Source: Kiritimatiellia bacterium
GTDB taxonomy: Bacteria > Verrucomicrobiota > Kiritimatiellia > RFP12 > UBA1067
DNA: 32,791 bases
Reading direction: 5' to 3'
Assembly (NCBI GenBank): GCA_017563185.1
Contig: JAFXIL010000035.1
Coordinates: 1 to 32,791 of the forward strand
Position numbers and translations under genes: made by a program. Under the pieces are notes generated by a model. It searched no databases. It was not told the DNA's origin and saw nothing but the letters and a program-made list of their open reading frames with translations. Below, piece by piece: positions 1 through 6,613 of this stretch (position 1 is the first letter of the stretch; each line of letters starts with the position of its first letter).

Positions 1-163
1 GCACGAAACTCAGTGAAAACGAAAGCGTGCCTGTTGCCGACAGCGCATTCAGCGCGATGTTCGTACAGGCACCCGCATCTGCAAAGTCAGGCTGCGGCAA
101 CGGCGCGGCAGCCGCATATGCAGCCGCCACAAGGGCACAAAGCATTGTCGTCAGTTTTCTCAT
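1..163 (-). CDS. Secreted protein, N-terminal part only (cut by window edge)
   Basis: The frame from the ATG at 163 runs open to the left edge. It begins MRKLTTMLCALVAAAYA, a basic start, a hydrophobic core and an Ala-rich cleavage region, so a Sec signal peptide is likely. The mature part is too short to assign a family. Start choice is uncertain. A better ribosome-binding site (AAAGGAG, 224-230) serves an ATG at 213-215, but from there the frame ends at a TGA at 87-89 after 42 codons. A 19-bp tandem duplication between the two ATGs causes the frame difference; with one copy removed, the upstream ATG would read into the signal peptide. The gene is therefore either started at 163 or switched off. 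Confidence 0.55.
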   Translation of the reverse strand, partial: MRKLTTMLCALVAAAYAAAAPLPQPDFADAGACTNIALNALSATGTLSFSLSFV

Positions 164-192
164 CCGCCAGTAATTTTCTCATCCACCAGTAA
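155..192. repeat. 19-bp tandem duplication at a gene start
   Basis: Positions 155-173 and 174-192 are two adjacent 19-bp copies with one mismatch. Each contains an ATGAGAAAA on the minus strand. Nineteen is not a multiple of three, so the duplication shifts the frame between the ATG at 215 and the signal-peptide frame. Confidence 0.85.
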
Positions 193-258
193 GTATAACA
201 CAAATTCTGCTTCATGTGGAATGCTCCTTTTATCGATTGCCTTTTGCGCGGCGGCTCG

Positions 259-1731
259 TCAGCGCAGCAAAAGGAATAATCCACCGATGACGGTGTTCCA
301 ATAGCGTCCGAAGATGGATGTAACCGCCCCTTTGCCCTCGAAGCGCAGCTTCCCAACGGGCGAGGCGTCGTCCGTGGCGAACGCGAACGAATCGCCGTCG
401 CCGTTTCTTAGCCGCCGCCGCACCGCGCCGTCGTCAAGCGTGACGGCGTAGGTCCTGCTCTGGCAGTCCAGCGTCAGCACGACCGTGTAGTCCCTGTTCG
501 TCTCCAGAGACGCGCCGGTGGCGTCCACCCACGCCTTCTCGCCGTTGACGCGGGTGTACGCCTGAAGCCGTCCGCCGGGCGCAAGGCGCACAGCCGCCTT
601 CGCGTCGCCGGAATAGTCGATATCCGTCCACTCCTCGTCGAATCGGAGAGTCGTCGTGATCTTCACGAAGCGTCCGTCGGACGGCAGCGCGGGGACAAAC
701 ACATTCATTCCATCGACGGCGACGCTTCCGTTCCCGTATTCGGCGGCGGGCTTCCAGAAGCCGGTCGTTTCCTTCGCGGCCGCCGAGTCGCGGATCCAGC
801 TCCTTCCGTCCGGCGCAATGCCGAACGGCAGCGCCACGGCGTCCGCCGCGCATTGCTGGATGATCGCGGCGTTGGCGTCCGTGACGGGCTGCGAAAGGCC
901 CGGCAGACGCAGCGAATTGCCAAGCACGCCCACGCCGCACCTCGGCCTGACGAAGTACTCGAAGAGCGTACACGCGGCGGCGTAGCGGCCCGCACCTTCG
1001 GAAAGATGGTACTTGTCGCGGGTGAACTCGTTCATCGCCGCGGTGTTGAGCGACGACGCGCGCAGGTTCATGATCGCCGTGCCCGTGGGGACGACGTTGA
1101 TTATGCCGGTGTCGGCCATCAGCTCCCGCGTCGCCCGCCTGTACGCCTCCCACATGTTCGCCGAACTGTTGCCGTAGAAGCTCAGGCGGTACGCCAGCGT
1201 GGAGTTGGAGCCGTCCTCCGCGAGCTTCGAGATCGGCCAGAACATGTTCCAGCAGATGACGGGTTCGCGCGCGAACAGCTCCCGCGAACGCGAACGCACG
1301 TAGGCGACGAGGTCGTTAAGGTACGGCTGGGCGGTCTCGTAGCGTCCCTCGTTCTCGAGGCTGTTCTGGAATATGACGTAGTCCCATGCGCGCTCGGAGA
1401 CGACCTCCTTCACCGTGAGGCCGCGCGTCTGCCACGTGGTCGAGCCGGGGGAGCATTCGTAGTAGGTGTAGTTCGAGTTCAGCGCGTCGGCGGCGAAGAA
1501 GTTGTAGTGTTCTTCGAGCGAGCAGTTGGCCTTCACGAAACGGCCCAGGTGAACGGTCCTCACCCCGGCGGCGTCGAGAAGCGCGGGCAGATGCTCCGTC
1601 GAGTCTACGCCGAAACTATGCCCGAAGAGAAGTATGCTCGTCTCCTCGGCAGGAAGGGAAAGACAACAAGCGTACAACAACAAGGTGCAAATGCGCTTAC
1701 TTATATCCAGATGTTTACTCATACTAACCAC
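259..1731 (-). CDS. Secreted SGNH-type hydrolase, DUF4886-like, with extra C-terminal domain
   Basis: The product is 490 residues with an N-terminal hydrophobic export signal (about residues 12-28). Residues 33-260 look like the DUF4886 branch of SGNH hydrolases. Block I is LLFGHSF with the likely nucleophile Ser39, and a later RDKYHLS block supplies Asp239 and His242 for the usual DxxH dyad. Such enzymes are usually esterases or deacetylases on glycans; the substrate cannot be read from sequence. Residues about 320-475 look like a beta-sandwich (laminin-G/concanavalin-like) domain, which is inference. The protein ends in a short hydrophobic stretch and Arg (GGLFLLLR). The start lies inside a heptamer repeat with no Shine-Dalgarno; the ATG at 1722 is equally possible. 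It lies 35 bp downstream of the 941-residue secreted-protein gene and may be co-transcribed with it. Confidence 0.75.
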   Translation of the reverse strand: MVSMSKHLDISKRICTLLLYACCLSLPAEETSILLFGHSFGVDSTEHLPALLDAAGVRTVHLGRFVKANCSLEEHYNFFAADALNSNYTYYECSPGSTTWQTRGLTVKEVVSERAWDYVIFQNSLENEGRYETAQPYLNDLVAYVRSRSRELFAREPVICWNMFWPISKLAEDGSNSTLAYRLSFYGNSSANMWEAYRRATRELMADTGIINVVPTGTAIMNLRASSLNTAAMNEFTRDKYHLSEGAGRYAAACTLFEYFVRPRCGVGVLGNSLRLPGLSQPVTDANAAIIQQCAADAVALPFGIAPDGRSWIRDSAAAKETTGFWKPAAEYGNGSVAVDGMNVFVPALPSDGRFVKITTTLRFDEEWTDIDYSGDAKAAVRLAPGGRLQAYTRVNGEKAWVDATGASLETNRDYTVVLTLDCQSRTYAVTLDDGAVRRRLRNGDGDSFAFATDDASPVGKLRFEGKGAVTSIFGRYWNTVIGGLFLLLR

Positions 1732-1771
1732 TAGTCACTTGCCACTAATCACGAATCACTAACCACTCACT
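1723..1771. repeat. Period-7 tandem array filling an intergenic gap
   Basis: Seven consecutive degenerate heptamers (ACTAACC, ACTAGTC, ACTTGCC, ACTAATC, ACGAATC, ACTAACC, ACTCACT) cover the whole gap between two minus-strand genes. The array supplies the stop codon of the upstream gene (1767-1769) and overlaps the start of the downstream one. Confidence 0.8.
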
Positions 1772-4592
1772 TCACGATCATCATGAAGCCGCAGGGGCGG
1801 AGGACGAGGGATCCGTCACGGACCATGAGCGTTACGTGACCAGGGAGCCCCGTCCGGTCAAGCGCGAAGTTCGCCTTCGTCACGCCTTCGGGCAGGTTAG
1901 TGAGAAGTTTCCGCGCGCCGCCGCCCTCGCGCCCGCGCACCTTCACCGTCACGCGACCGCTCTCCGGCGGCGTGAAGCCGCCGAACGTCGCCGCCGCCAC
2001 GTCCGCGCCGAGACGCGACACGTCAAAATCAAGTATCGCACCCGCCTCGCACGCGACGGAGAAGCCCGATGAAAGCGTCTGCGACGTCTCGAACTTGAGC
2101 GTCGCGCCGGACTTCACCGAAAGCGTTCCCGAGCCCGTATGCGCACCGTCCTTCAGAAGCAACGTCGCCGAATCCTTCACGTTCAATGCGCCTTGGAAAT
2201 AGTCGTTGTCCGTCGAGTTGAACACCACCGTGCCGATTCCATCCACGTTCAGAACGCCCTTCGCATACGAGCCGATTCCGCCGTTACACGTCACAGTACG
2301 CGCAATCGTCGGATCATCGTAGTCCGTCGTGCCAAGCGTAAGCGTAGCGTTGTCGAAAATGAACAACGACTGATTGTTGCTACTGAAGGGATTTGGCCCC
2401 ACCGCGTAGTCGGCGTACGGATCGACACGTACCGCACCTTCGACCGCATAGTATGGGCTGCAGTTCGCGCCAAGTCTGCGGTTATTCAAGAACGAGAAGC
2501 CACCCGCGCCAACGATGTATTCCGCCCCTCCCGAAACGGCGTTAAGCCTGAACCTGGGATTGTTTACCTCGCCTATCGTCCCTGCATCGACGATCTTCCC
2601 GACACGTAATTTTCCAGACGAACTTCCAGCATAAATACCACTCAGACTATGGATATACGACGGAAACTGCGTATCGACCTTGAACTCGTCCATAACGATC
2701 GTGCCGTTGTTCCGCATGAACGCGGGATTGTATGCGGCATGGACGTGTACACCCATCTTCACGACCTGTCCGCTCTCCACAACGGCCCGCCCCGCATAGA
2801 CGGCGCGCGGCACGGCGACGCTTCCGTCGGACGAGACGGGCAGCATATCGACGACAAACGGCGCGTCGTTGCCCGCCGCGAACTCGTCCGCGTCGTACTT
2901 CACGAACGACACGTTGTCTATCTGCGTTGCGTAGGTGTTGTTGTATCCGGAAAGAGTCGAGAACGAAATGACGCACTCGCCCGCCTCCGGGATGAAGACA
3001 AGCCCGTTGAACTGCGACACCTCGTAGTATGTGGCCCCGTTTCCGCCGGTGGAGAGTGGGGTGAATTCCGCATAGCCGCACACGTCCGTCGTCGCTCCGC
3101 CGTCCTTGACCTGAAGGACGTTCACGGACGTGGGGATTCCGCCTTTGTTCCAACCCCAGTGGACAAAGGACAGGTGGTAGTATCCGGCCTCGGGAACGTC
3201 GAAGCTCTGCTGGGCGGAAAGCCCGGAATTGCGGAAGTACAGCGCATACACGCCCAGGGCGTGAGGCGTCTGGCCATCGGCGTTGAAGCCGACCCCCGGC
3301 ACGGCAAGCCCAAAGTTGTCATTGCGGCTTCCAGTCCATCCTGGATTGGAGTAGTCGGACGCCGTGCTTTTTATGTAATTGCCCCCCGTTCCGCCGCCCG
3401 CGTCGAACGAGCCGTTCTGGATGAGATTCTGGGAGCCACAGCGGTTGACGACCACGTTGTCGATGATATTTGCGGTTGTAACCGCCGTGTTGCCGGGTAT
3501 GGTGAACTGGAGGGCGTACGTTCCCGCTTCCGTGATTTCGGCGTAGCAGGTACAGGCGAGCGCCTTGCCCCAGCGCGCGTCTGCATGGTCGATTGCGCCG
3601 ATCACGTTTGTCGTCGCGCCATGGGCGAGGCGCACTTCGGTGGAAAGATGCTCACGTGTGTCAACCCATCCAAGATACGCGAACGACACGCGGTAGAGCC
3701 CCGGCTCGTCGAAGGTTATCTCCTGCTGCGCAAGCGAAGTGTCCGTCGCCGCCGTATTGCGGACGGCAAGAGCATACTTGCCGGGATTCCAGTAGGTGTG
3801 GTTGAAGAATCCGCTCATGTTGTTGTACCCGCAAAGGCAAATCCAGTTGTTGGCGTTCGGGACGGCGCCGCCGGTCCAGTAGGGGTTGGAATATCCGCTT
3901 CCGCCGATGCGCGTGTAGTTGCTGCCGGAGATAGAGCCTTCCTCGAAGCCAGGGTTCTTCACGAAGTTCACGCCCCCGACGCGCATGAACTTGATCTCGT
4001 CGAAGGTGTTACCGCCGTCGCTGCCGGTCTTCGTCTGCGAGAACTTGAGCGTGTATGAACCGGTCTCGGTGATGTTCGTCACGAAGTCGAACTGGTACAC
4101 CATTCCGTTGGAGATGCTTGGCGAGAGGGTCCCAAGCGTCACGGTGTCCGAACCGTGGATCAACTGGACTGTCGTGGCATGCGCCCCAACATTGCCTTGC
4201 CACGCCCAGTACTTGAGCGAAAGGCGGTAGCATCCTGTCTCTGTCACATTGAACATCTGCTGCGCCGTGGCCGTCTGACGAAGGAACATGGCATACGTGC
4301 CGATGTCGTAACCGTAGATGCCACCAAGGAACGCGGAATTGCTGACACACAGTCCAGCCGTTCCGGTGAACGTCCACGGCGAGGCGTTGAAACCCTGTCC
4401 GTCGGAATAGTATGCATACGTTCCGTTCGCGCGGGAACTGATACGCGGCATGTACGTGCCTTGGTCCTCGAACGCGCCGTTGACGATCAGGTTCGCTCCG
4501 GCGAACGACGAAAGCGCTAATGCGGCGCAGACGGCGGCCACCACAAGCGCCCGCATGGCCTTTTCAGACCTTCCGGAAAACCTCTTCGACAT
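1767..4592 (-). CDS. Large secreted modular surface protein with three NGxFE-type modules and autotransporter-like repeats
   Basis: The product is 941 residues. A signal peptide (residues about 12-33, ending SSFAGA) is followed by three related modules that begin NLIVNGAFED (34), NFVKNPGFEE (209) and NLIQNGSFDA (389). Each is about 175 residues and carries a Y/F-x-L-S-F/Y strand and an IDNV-like end, resembling DUF642 or carbohydrate-binding jelly rolls. Residues about 770-860 hold short beta repeats (SGTLSVKSGATLKFE) like autotransporter-associated beta-strand repeats, but no membrane barrel follows. The protein ends CGFMMIVK. Role is inferred as surface attachment or glycan binding. A good Shine-Dalgarno (AAGGAG) lies 7 nt before the ATG. 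Its promoter contains a 13-G tract, so expression may be phase-variable. The last gene in the window encodes a further copy of the same module. Confidence 0.75.
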   Translation of the reverse strand: MSKRFSGRSEKAMRALVVAAVCAALALSSFAGANLIVNGAFEDQGTYMPRISSRANGTYAYYSDGQGFNASPWTFTGTAGLCVSNSAFLGGIYGYDIGTYAMFLRQTATAQQMFNVTETGCYRLSLKYWAWQGNVGAHATTVQLIHGSDTVTLGTLSPSISNGMVYQFDFVTNITETGSYTLKFSQTKTGSDGGNTFDEIKFMRVGGVNFVKNPGFEEGSISGSNYTRIGGSGYSNPYWTGGAVPNANNWICLCGYNNMSGFFNHTYWNPGKYALAVRNTAATDTSLAQQEITFDEPGLYRVSFAYLGWVDTREHLSTEVRLAHGATTNVIGAIDHADARWGKALACTCYAEITEAGTYALQFTIPGNTAVTTANIIDNVVVNRCGSQNLIQNGSFDAGGGTGGNYIKSTASDYSNPGWTGSRNDNFGLAVPGVGFNADGQTPHALGVYALYFRNSGLSAQQSFDVPEAGYYHLSFVHWGWNKGGIPTSVNVLQVKDGGATTDVCGYAEFTPLSTGGNGATYYEVSQFNGLVFIPEAGECVISFSTLSGYNNTYATQIDNVSFVKYDADEFAAGNDAPFVVDMLPVSSDGSVAVPRAVYAGRAVVESGQVVKMGVHVHAAYNPAFMRNNGTIVMDEFKVDTQFPSYIHSLSGIYAGSSSGKLRVGKIVDAGTIGEVNNPRFRLNAVSGGAEYIVGAGGFSFLNNRRLGANCSPYYAVEGAVRVDPYADYAVGPNPFSSNNQSLFIFDNATLTLGTTDYDDPTIARTVTCNGGIGSYAKGVLNVDGIGTVVFNSTDNDYFQGALNVKDSATLLLKDGAHTGSGTLSVKSGATLKFETSQTLSSGFSVACEAGAILDFDVSRLGADVAAATFGGFTPPESGRVTVKVRGREGGGARKLLTNLPEGVTKANFALDRTGLPGHVTLMVRDGSLVLRPCGFMMIVK

Positions 4593-4670
4593 GATCTTTC
4601 TCCTTTTTTGACAGAATAATCACACCAAGAACTGGCTCGCACACAGGAAGCCTAGCCCATTGTTGTTAAG

Positions 4671-4701
4671 AGTATATCCCCCCCCCCCCCTTGTTAGTCA
4701 A
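4671..4701 (-). promoter_or_regulatory. Promoter with 13-G tract between -35 and -10 (likely phase-variable)
   Basis: On the minus strand TTGACT (4701-4696) is followed by AACAA, thirteen G (4690-4678), an A, and TATACT (4676-4671). The boxes match sigma-70 consensus 5/6 each and the spacer is 19 nt. Loss of one or two G would give the preferred 18 or 17 nt. It points at the 941-residue secreted-protein gene, with a leader of about 70 nt. Confidence 0.7.
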
Positions 4702-4831
4702 GGATAACTTTCAGATTTTTGGGCGGCCTTCCCGCGCACCGCCCCGACCTCGACGAAGTAGTAGGCGTTGGTGTTCACATCGGAAGTGTGCGGCGAAAGA
4801 ACAATGCCGGGAGGGCCAGCCCCCTGGCCGC

Positions 4832-5353
4832 TCAGGTTCGTACAGCCATCTCGGCGGCGACGCATGGAGGGACGAGGTCGGCGATGGATTCGCCGGATAC
4901 GAGGCGGCGGCGGATCTCGGTTGAGCTCTCCCTTGTGCGAGGATATTGCACGAACGTGCAGAGCGTTCGCAAGGTCTCGTAGTCCCTCCAAAGCGACAGC
5001 TTGGGCACGTTGTCCTCGCCGATTATGTAGAAGAGCTCTGCGCCGGGGAAACGCGATGCGGCGGCGCGCACGGTGTCGATCGCGTACGACGGCCCTTCGG
5101 CGCGGCGCAGCTCCACGTCCCACGCCTCGAACTTTGGGTTCATCTCCGCCACGCGCCGGACGAGCTCCCAGCGCAGGTCATCCGAAAGGCCGCCCGGCAA
5201 TTCGGCGCCGCTTGCGCCCACCTTGAACGGGTTCACCTTCGCCGGGATGAACAGAACCCTGTCGAGGCGCAGATCGGCGATCGCCCTTTCGGCTATTCCA
5301 ACATGCCCGGAATGAACCGGGTTGAAGCTGCCGCCGAAGAGACCGATCCGCAC
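4832..5353 (-). CDS. nadD: Nicotinate-nucleotide adenylyltransferase
   Basis: NadD transfers AMP from ATP to nicotinate mononucleotide to give deamido-NAD in cytoplasmic NAD synthesis. The 173-residue product opens with IGLFGGSFNPVHSGH, the nucleotidyltransferase GGSFNPxHxGH signature, and near the C-terminus has SSTEIRRRL, the ISSTxxR loop that contacts ATP. FYIIGEDNV is the usual core strand. It is slightly shorter than many NadD (about 190-215) because the region before SSTEIRRR is short (FVQYPRTRE). The start is GTG at 5353. It lies 10 bp downstream of nadC, which makes an earlier NAD precursor, so the two form an operon. A 6-bp GC hairpin (4814-4829) follows the stop without a U tract. 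Confidence 0.93.
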   Translation of the reverse strand: MRIGLFGGSFNPVHSGHVGIAERAIADLRLDRVLFIPAKVNPFKVGASGAELPGGLSDDLRWELVRRVAEMNPKFEAWDVELRRAEGPSYAIDTVRAAASRFPGAELFYIIGEDNVPKLSLWRDYETLRTLCTFVQYPRTRESSTEIRRRLVSGESIADLVPPCVAAEMAVRT

Positions 5354-5363
5354 GGCGCGCCCC

Positions 5364-6251
5364 CTATACGGCCTTCCACTCGAGCGTGAGGTCGATTGAG
5401 CCCTGGCTATGCGTGAGACAACCGAGCGAGATGGCTGTCACGCCGGTGGCGGCCACCTCCTTCGCCCTGTCGAGCGTGATGCCTCCGGAAGCCTCGGTCT
5501 TGGATATGCCGCGGCACATTTTCACACACTTCTTCATGTCGGCGCAGCTCATGTTGTCGAGCATTATCCACTCGGGCTTCGCCTTGAGCGCGCTCTCGCA
5601 CTCGTGCAGACTCTCCACCTCCACTTCCACCTCGAGGCGGGGGAACGCGCGGCGGGCGGCGAACACGGCCTCGTCGAGAGCGTCGGGCGAGCCGCCGCGC
5701 CAGAGGCGGCGGTGGTTGTCCTTCATTAAAATACGGTCGTAGAGTCCCATGCGGTGGTTTGAGCCGCCGCCGCAGAGAACGGCGTACTTTTCGAACACGC
5801 GCAGGCCTGGAGTGGTCTTGCGGGTGTCGAGTATCAGCGTGCCCCAGCGCTTCGTGGCGTCCACGAACTTGCGTGTAAGTGTGGCCGTGGCGCACATGCG
5901 CTGCATGAAGTTGAGCGCTGTGCGTTCGGCCGCGAGTATGCTGCGCGCGCGGCCCGTGAACTGAAGGATGGTCTCGTTTGGCTTCACCTGCGAACCGTCG
6001 GCCTTGAGGATCTGCACCTTTACCGAGCGGTCAACCGCCTTCAGCGCGGCAGCCGCCACGGTGGCGCCAGAGACTACGCAGGGGACGCGTGCGTAGATTT
6101 CGCCAGTGGCCTTCGCCTTGGGATCGACGAGCGCCTCGCTCGTCGCGTCGCAGCGGCGGGAAAAACGAACGCAGGACGCAGACCCCATGTCTTCGTCCAG
6201 CGCAAGCAGAACGGCCGCGCGTGCGCGCGGCGTCTTCATTATGTCCATCAT
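5364..6251 (-). CDS. nadC: Nicotinate-nucleotide pyrophosphorylase (quinolinate phosphoribosyltransferase)
   Basis: NadC decarboxylates quinolinate and joins it to PRPP to give nicotinate mononucleotide. Family blocks are in order: ERTALNFMQR, LDTRKTTPGLR, EKYAVLCGGGSNHRMGLYD with ILMKDNH, EVEVES, MLDNM and EASGGI. These include the Arg, Lys and His residues that bind substrate phosphates and the acidic residues that bind PRPP-magnesium. Length (about 295) is normal. The ATG at 6251 is chosen; the frame extends to a TTG at 6266, and neither has a clear Shine-Dalgarno, suggesting coupling to the small membrane-protein gene that ends just upstream. The next gene is nadD; no nadA or nadB is in the window. 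Confidence 0.94.
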   Translation of the reverse strand: MMDIMKTPRARAAVLLALDEDMGSASCVRFSRRCDATSEALVDPKAKATGEIYARVPCVVSGATVAAAALKAVDRSVKVQILKADGSQVKPNETILQFTGRARSILAAERTALNFMQRMCATATLTRKFVDATKRWGTLILDTRKTTPGLRVFEKYAVLCGGGSNHRMGLYDRILMKDNHRRLWRGGSPDALDEAVFAARRAFPRLEVEVEVESLHECESALKAKPEWIMLDNMSCADMKKCVKMCRGISKTEASGGITLDRAKEVAATGVTAISLGCLTHSQGSIDLTLEWKAV

Positions 6252-6270
6252 GGCGCGAACGCTCAAGCGA

Positions 6271-6507
6271 CTACACGTTGCGGATGAGTTCCCAGTTCAT
6301 GTACAAGAGCCAGGTGACCACGCCCATGAGGGCAATCGCAAGCAGCGAGCCCACGAGCGCGATTGTGGCGCTCGTCTTGCCCACACCGTTCGGATCGCGC
6401 CCGGCGTTGGGATCAAGGTCGAGCTTGAAGCGGTCGGCAATGGCAGCGCGTCCAGTTGTGGGCGCTGGCGCAACCGTTTCAGGTTCTGATGATTTCTTGA
6501 GTTTCAT
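6271..6507 (-). CDS. Small single-pass membrane protein, unknown function
   Basis: A 78-residue protein with a polar, Pro/Ala-rich N-terminal half and one hydrophobic segment (about residues 47-70, IALVGSLLAIALMGVVTWLL) followed by YMNWELIRNV. The size suggests SecE, but the conserved SecE stretch before its membrane helix (WPTR-like) is absent and the topology differs, so I do not assign it. Similar short proteins ending in an aromatic YxxWE-type tail are, from memory, common in Kiritimatiellota-like genomes. The Shine-Dalgarno AAGGAG is well placed (6 nt before ATG). The frame ends a few bases before nadC, so it probably leads that operon. Confidence 0.7.
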   Translation of the reverse strand: MKLKKSSEPETVAPAPTTGRAAIADRFKLDLDPNAGRDPNGVGKTSATIALVGSLLAIALMGVVTWLLYMNWELIRNV

Positions 6508-6571
6508 GACGACTCCTTTTCCAAAGCGGTTTCTATTGTATCAAAAAATGACTTTCCATGGAAATGGTTTT

Positions 6572-6613
6572 TAGTGCCTAGTGTGTAGTGCCTAGAGAGG
6601 TTGGTGATTATCA
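6572..6613. repeat. Period-7 tandem array at a stop codon
   Basis: Units TAGTGCC, TAGTGTG, TAGTGCC, TAGAGAG, GTTGGTG, ATTATCA run directly into the stop codon (6611-6613) of the minus-strand InlB-repeat gene. The first four units are clear and the last two degenerate. The sequence family matches the arrays at 1723 and 16170. Confidence 0.65.

Noticed and set aside
4814-4829. GGCCAG/CTGGCC hairpin as the nadD terminator
   Set aside because: The stem is only 6 bp and no T tract follows on the minus strand.
4698-4831. Coding-like stretch after nadD (minus-strand frame with NTNAYYFVEV)
   Set aside because: It is the end of a frame that overlaps nadD, has no start signal and crosses the promoter of the next gene; I cannot support it as a gene or remnant.
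6271-6507. SecE for the 78-residue membrane protein
   Set aside because: The conserved SecE segment before the membrane helix is missing and no nusG or rplK lies next to it.
6553-6564. TTTCCATGGAAA as a further parS-like site
   Set aside because: The palindrome lacks the central CACGTG core and is 12 bp, so it is not the same site.
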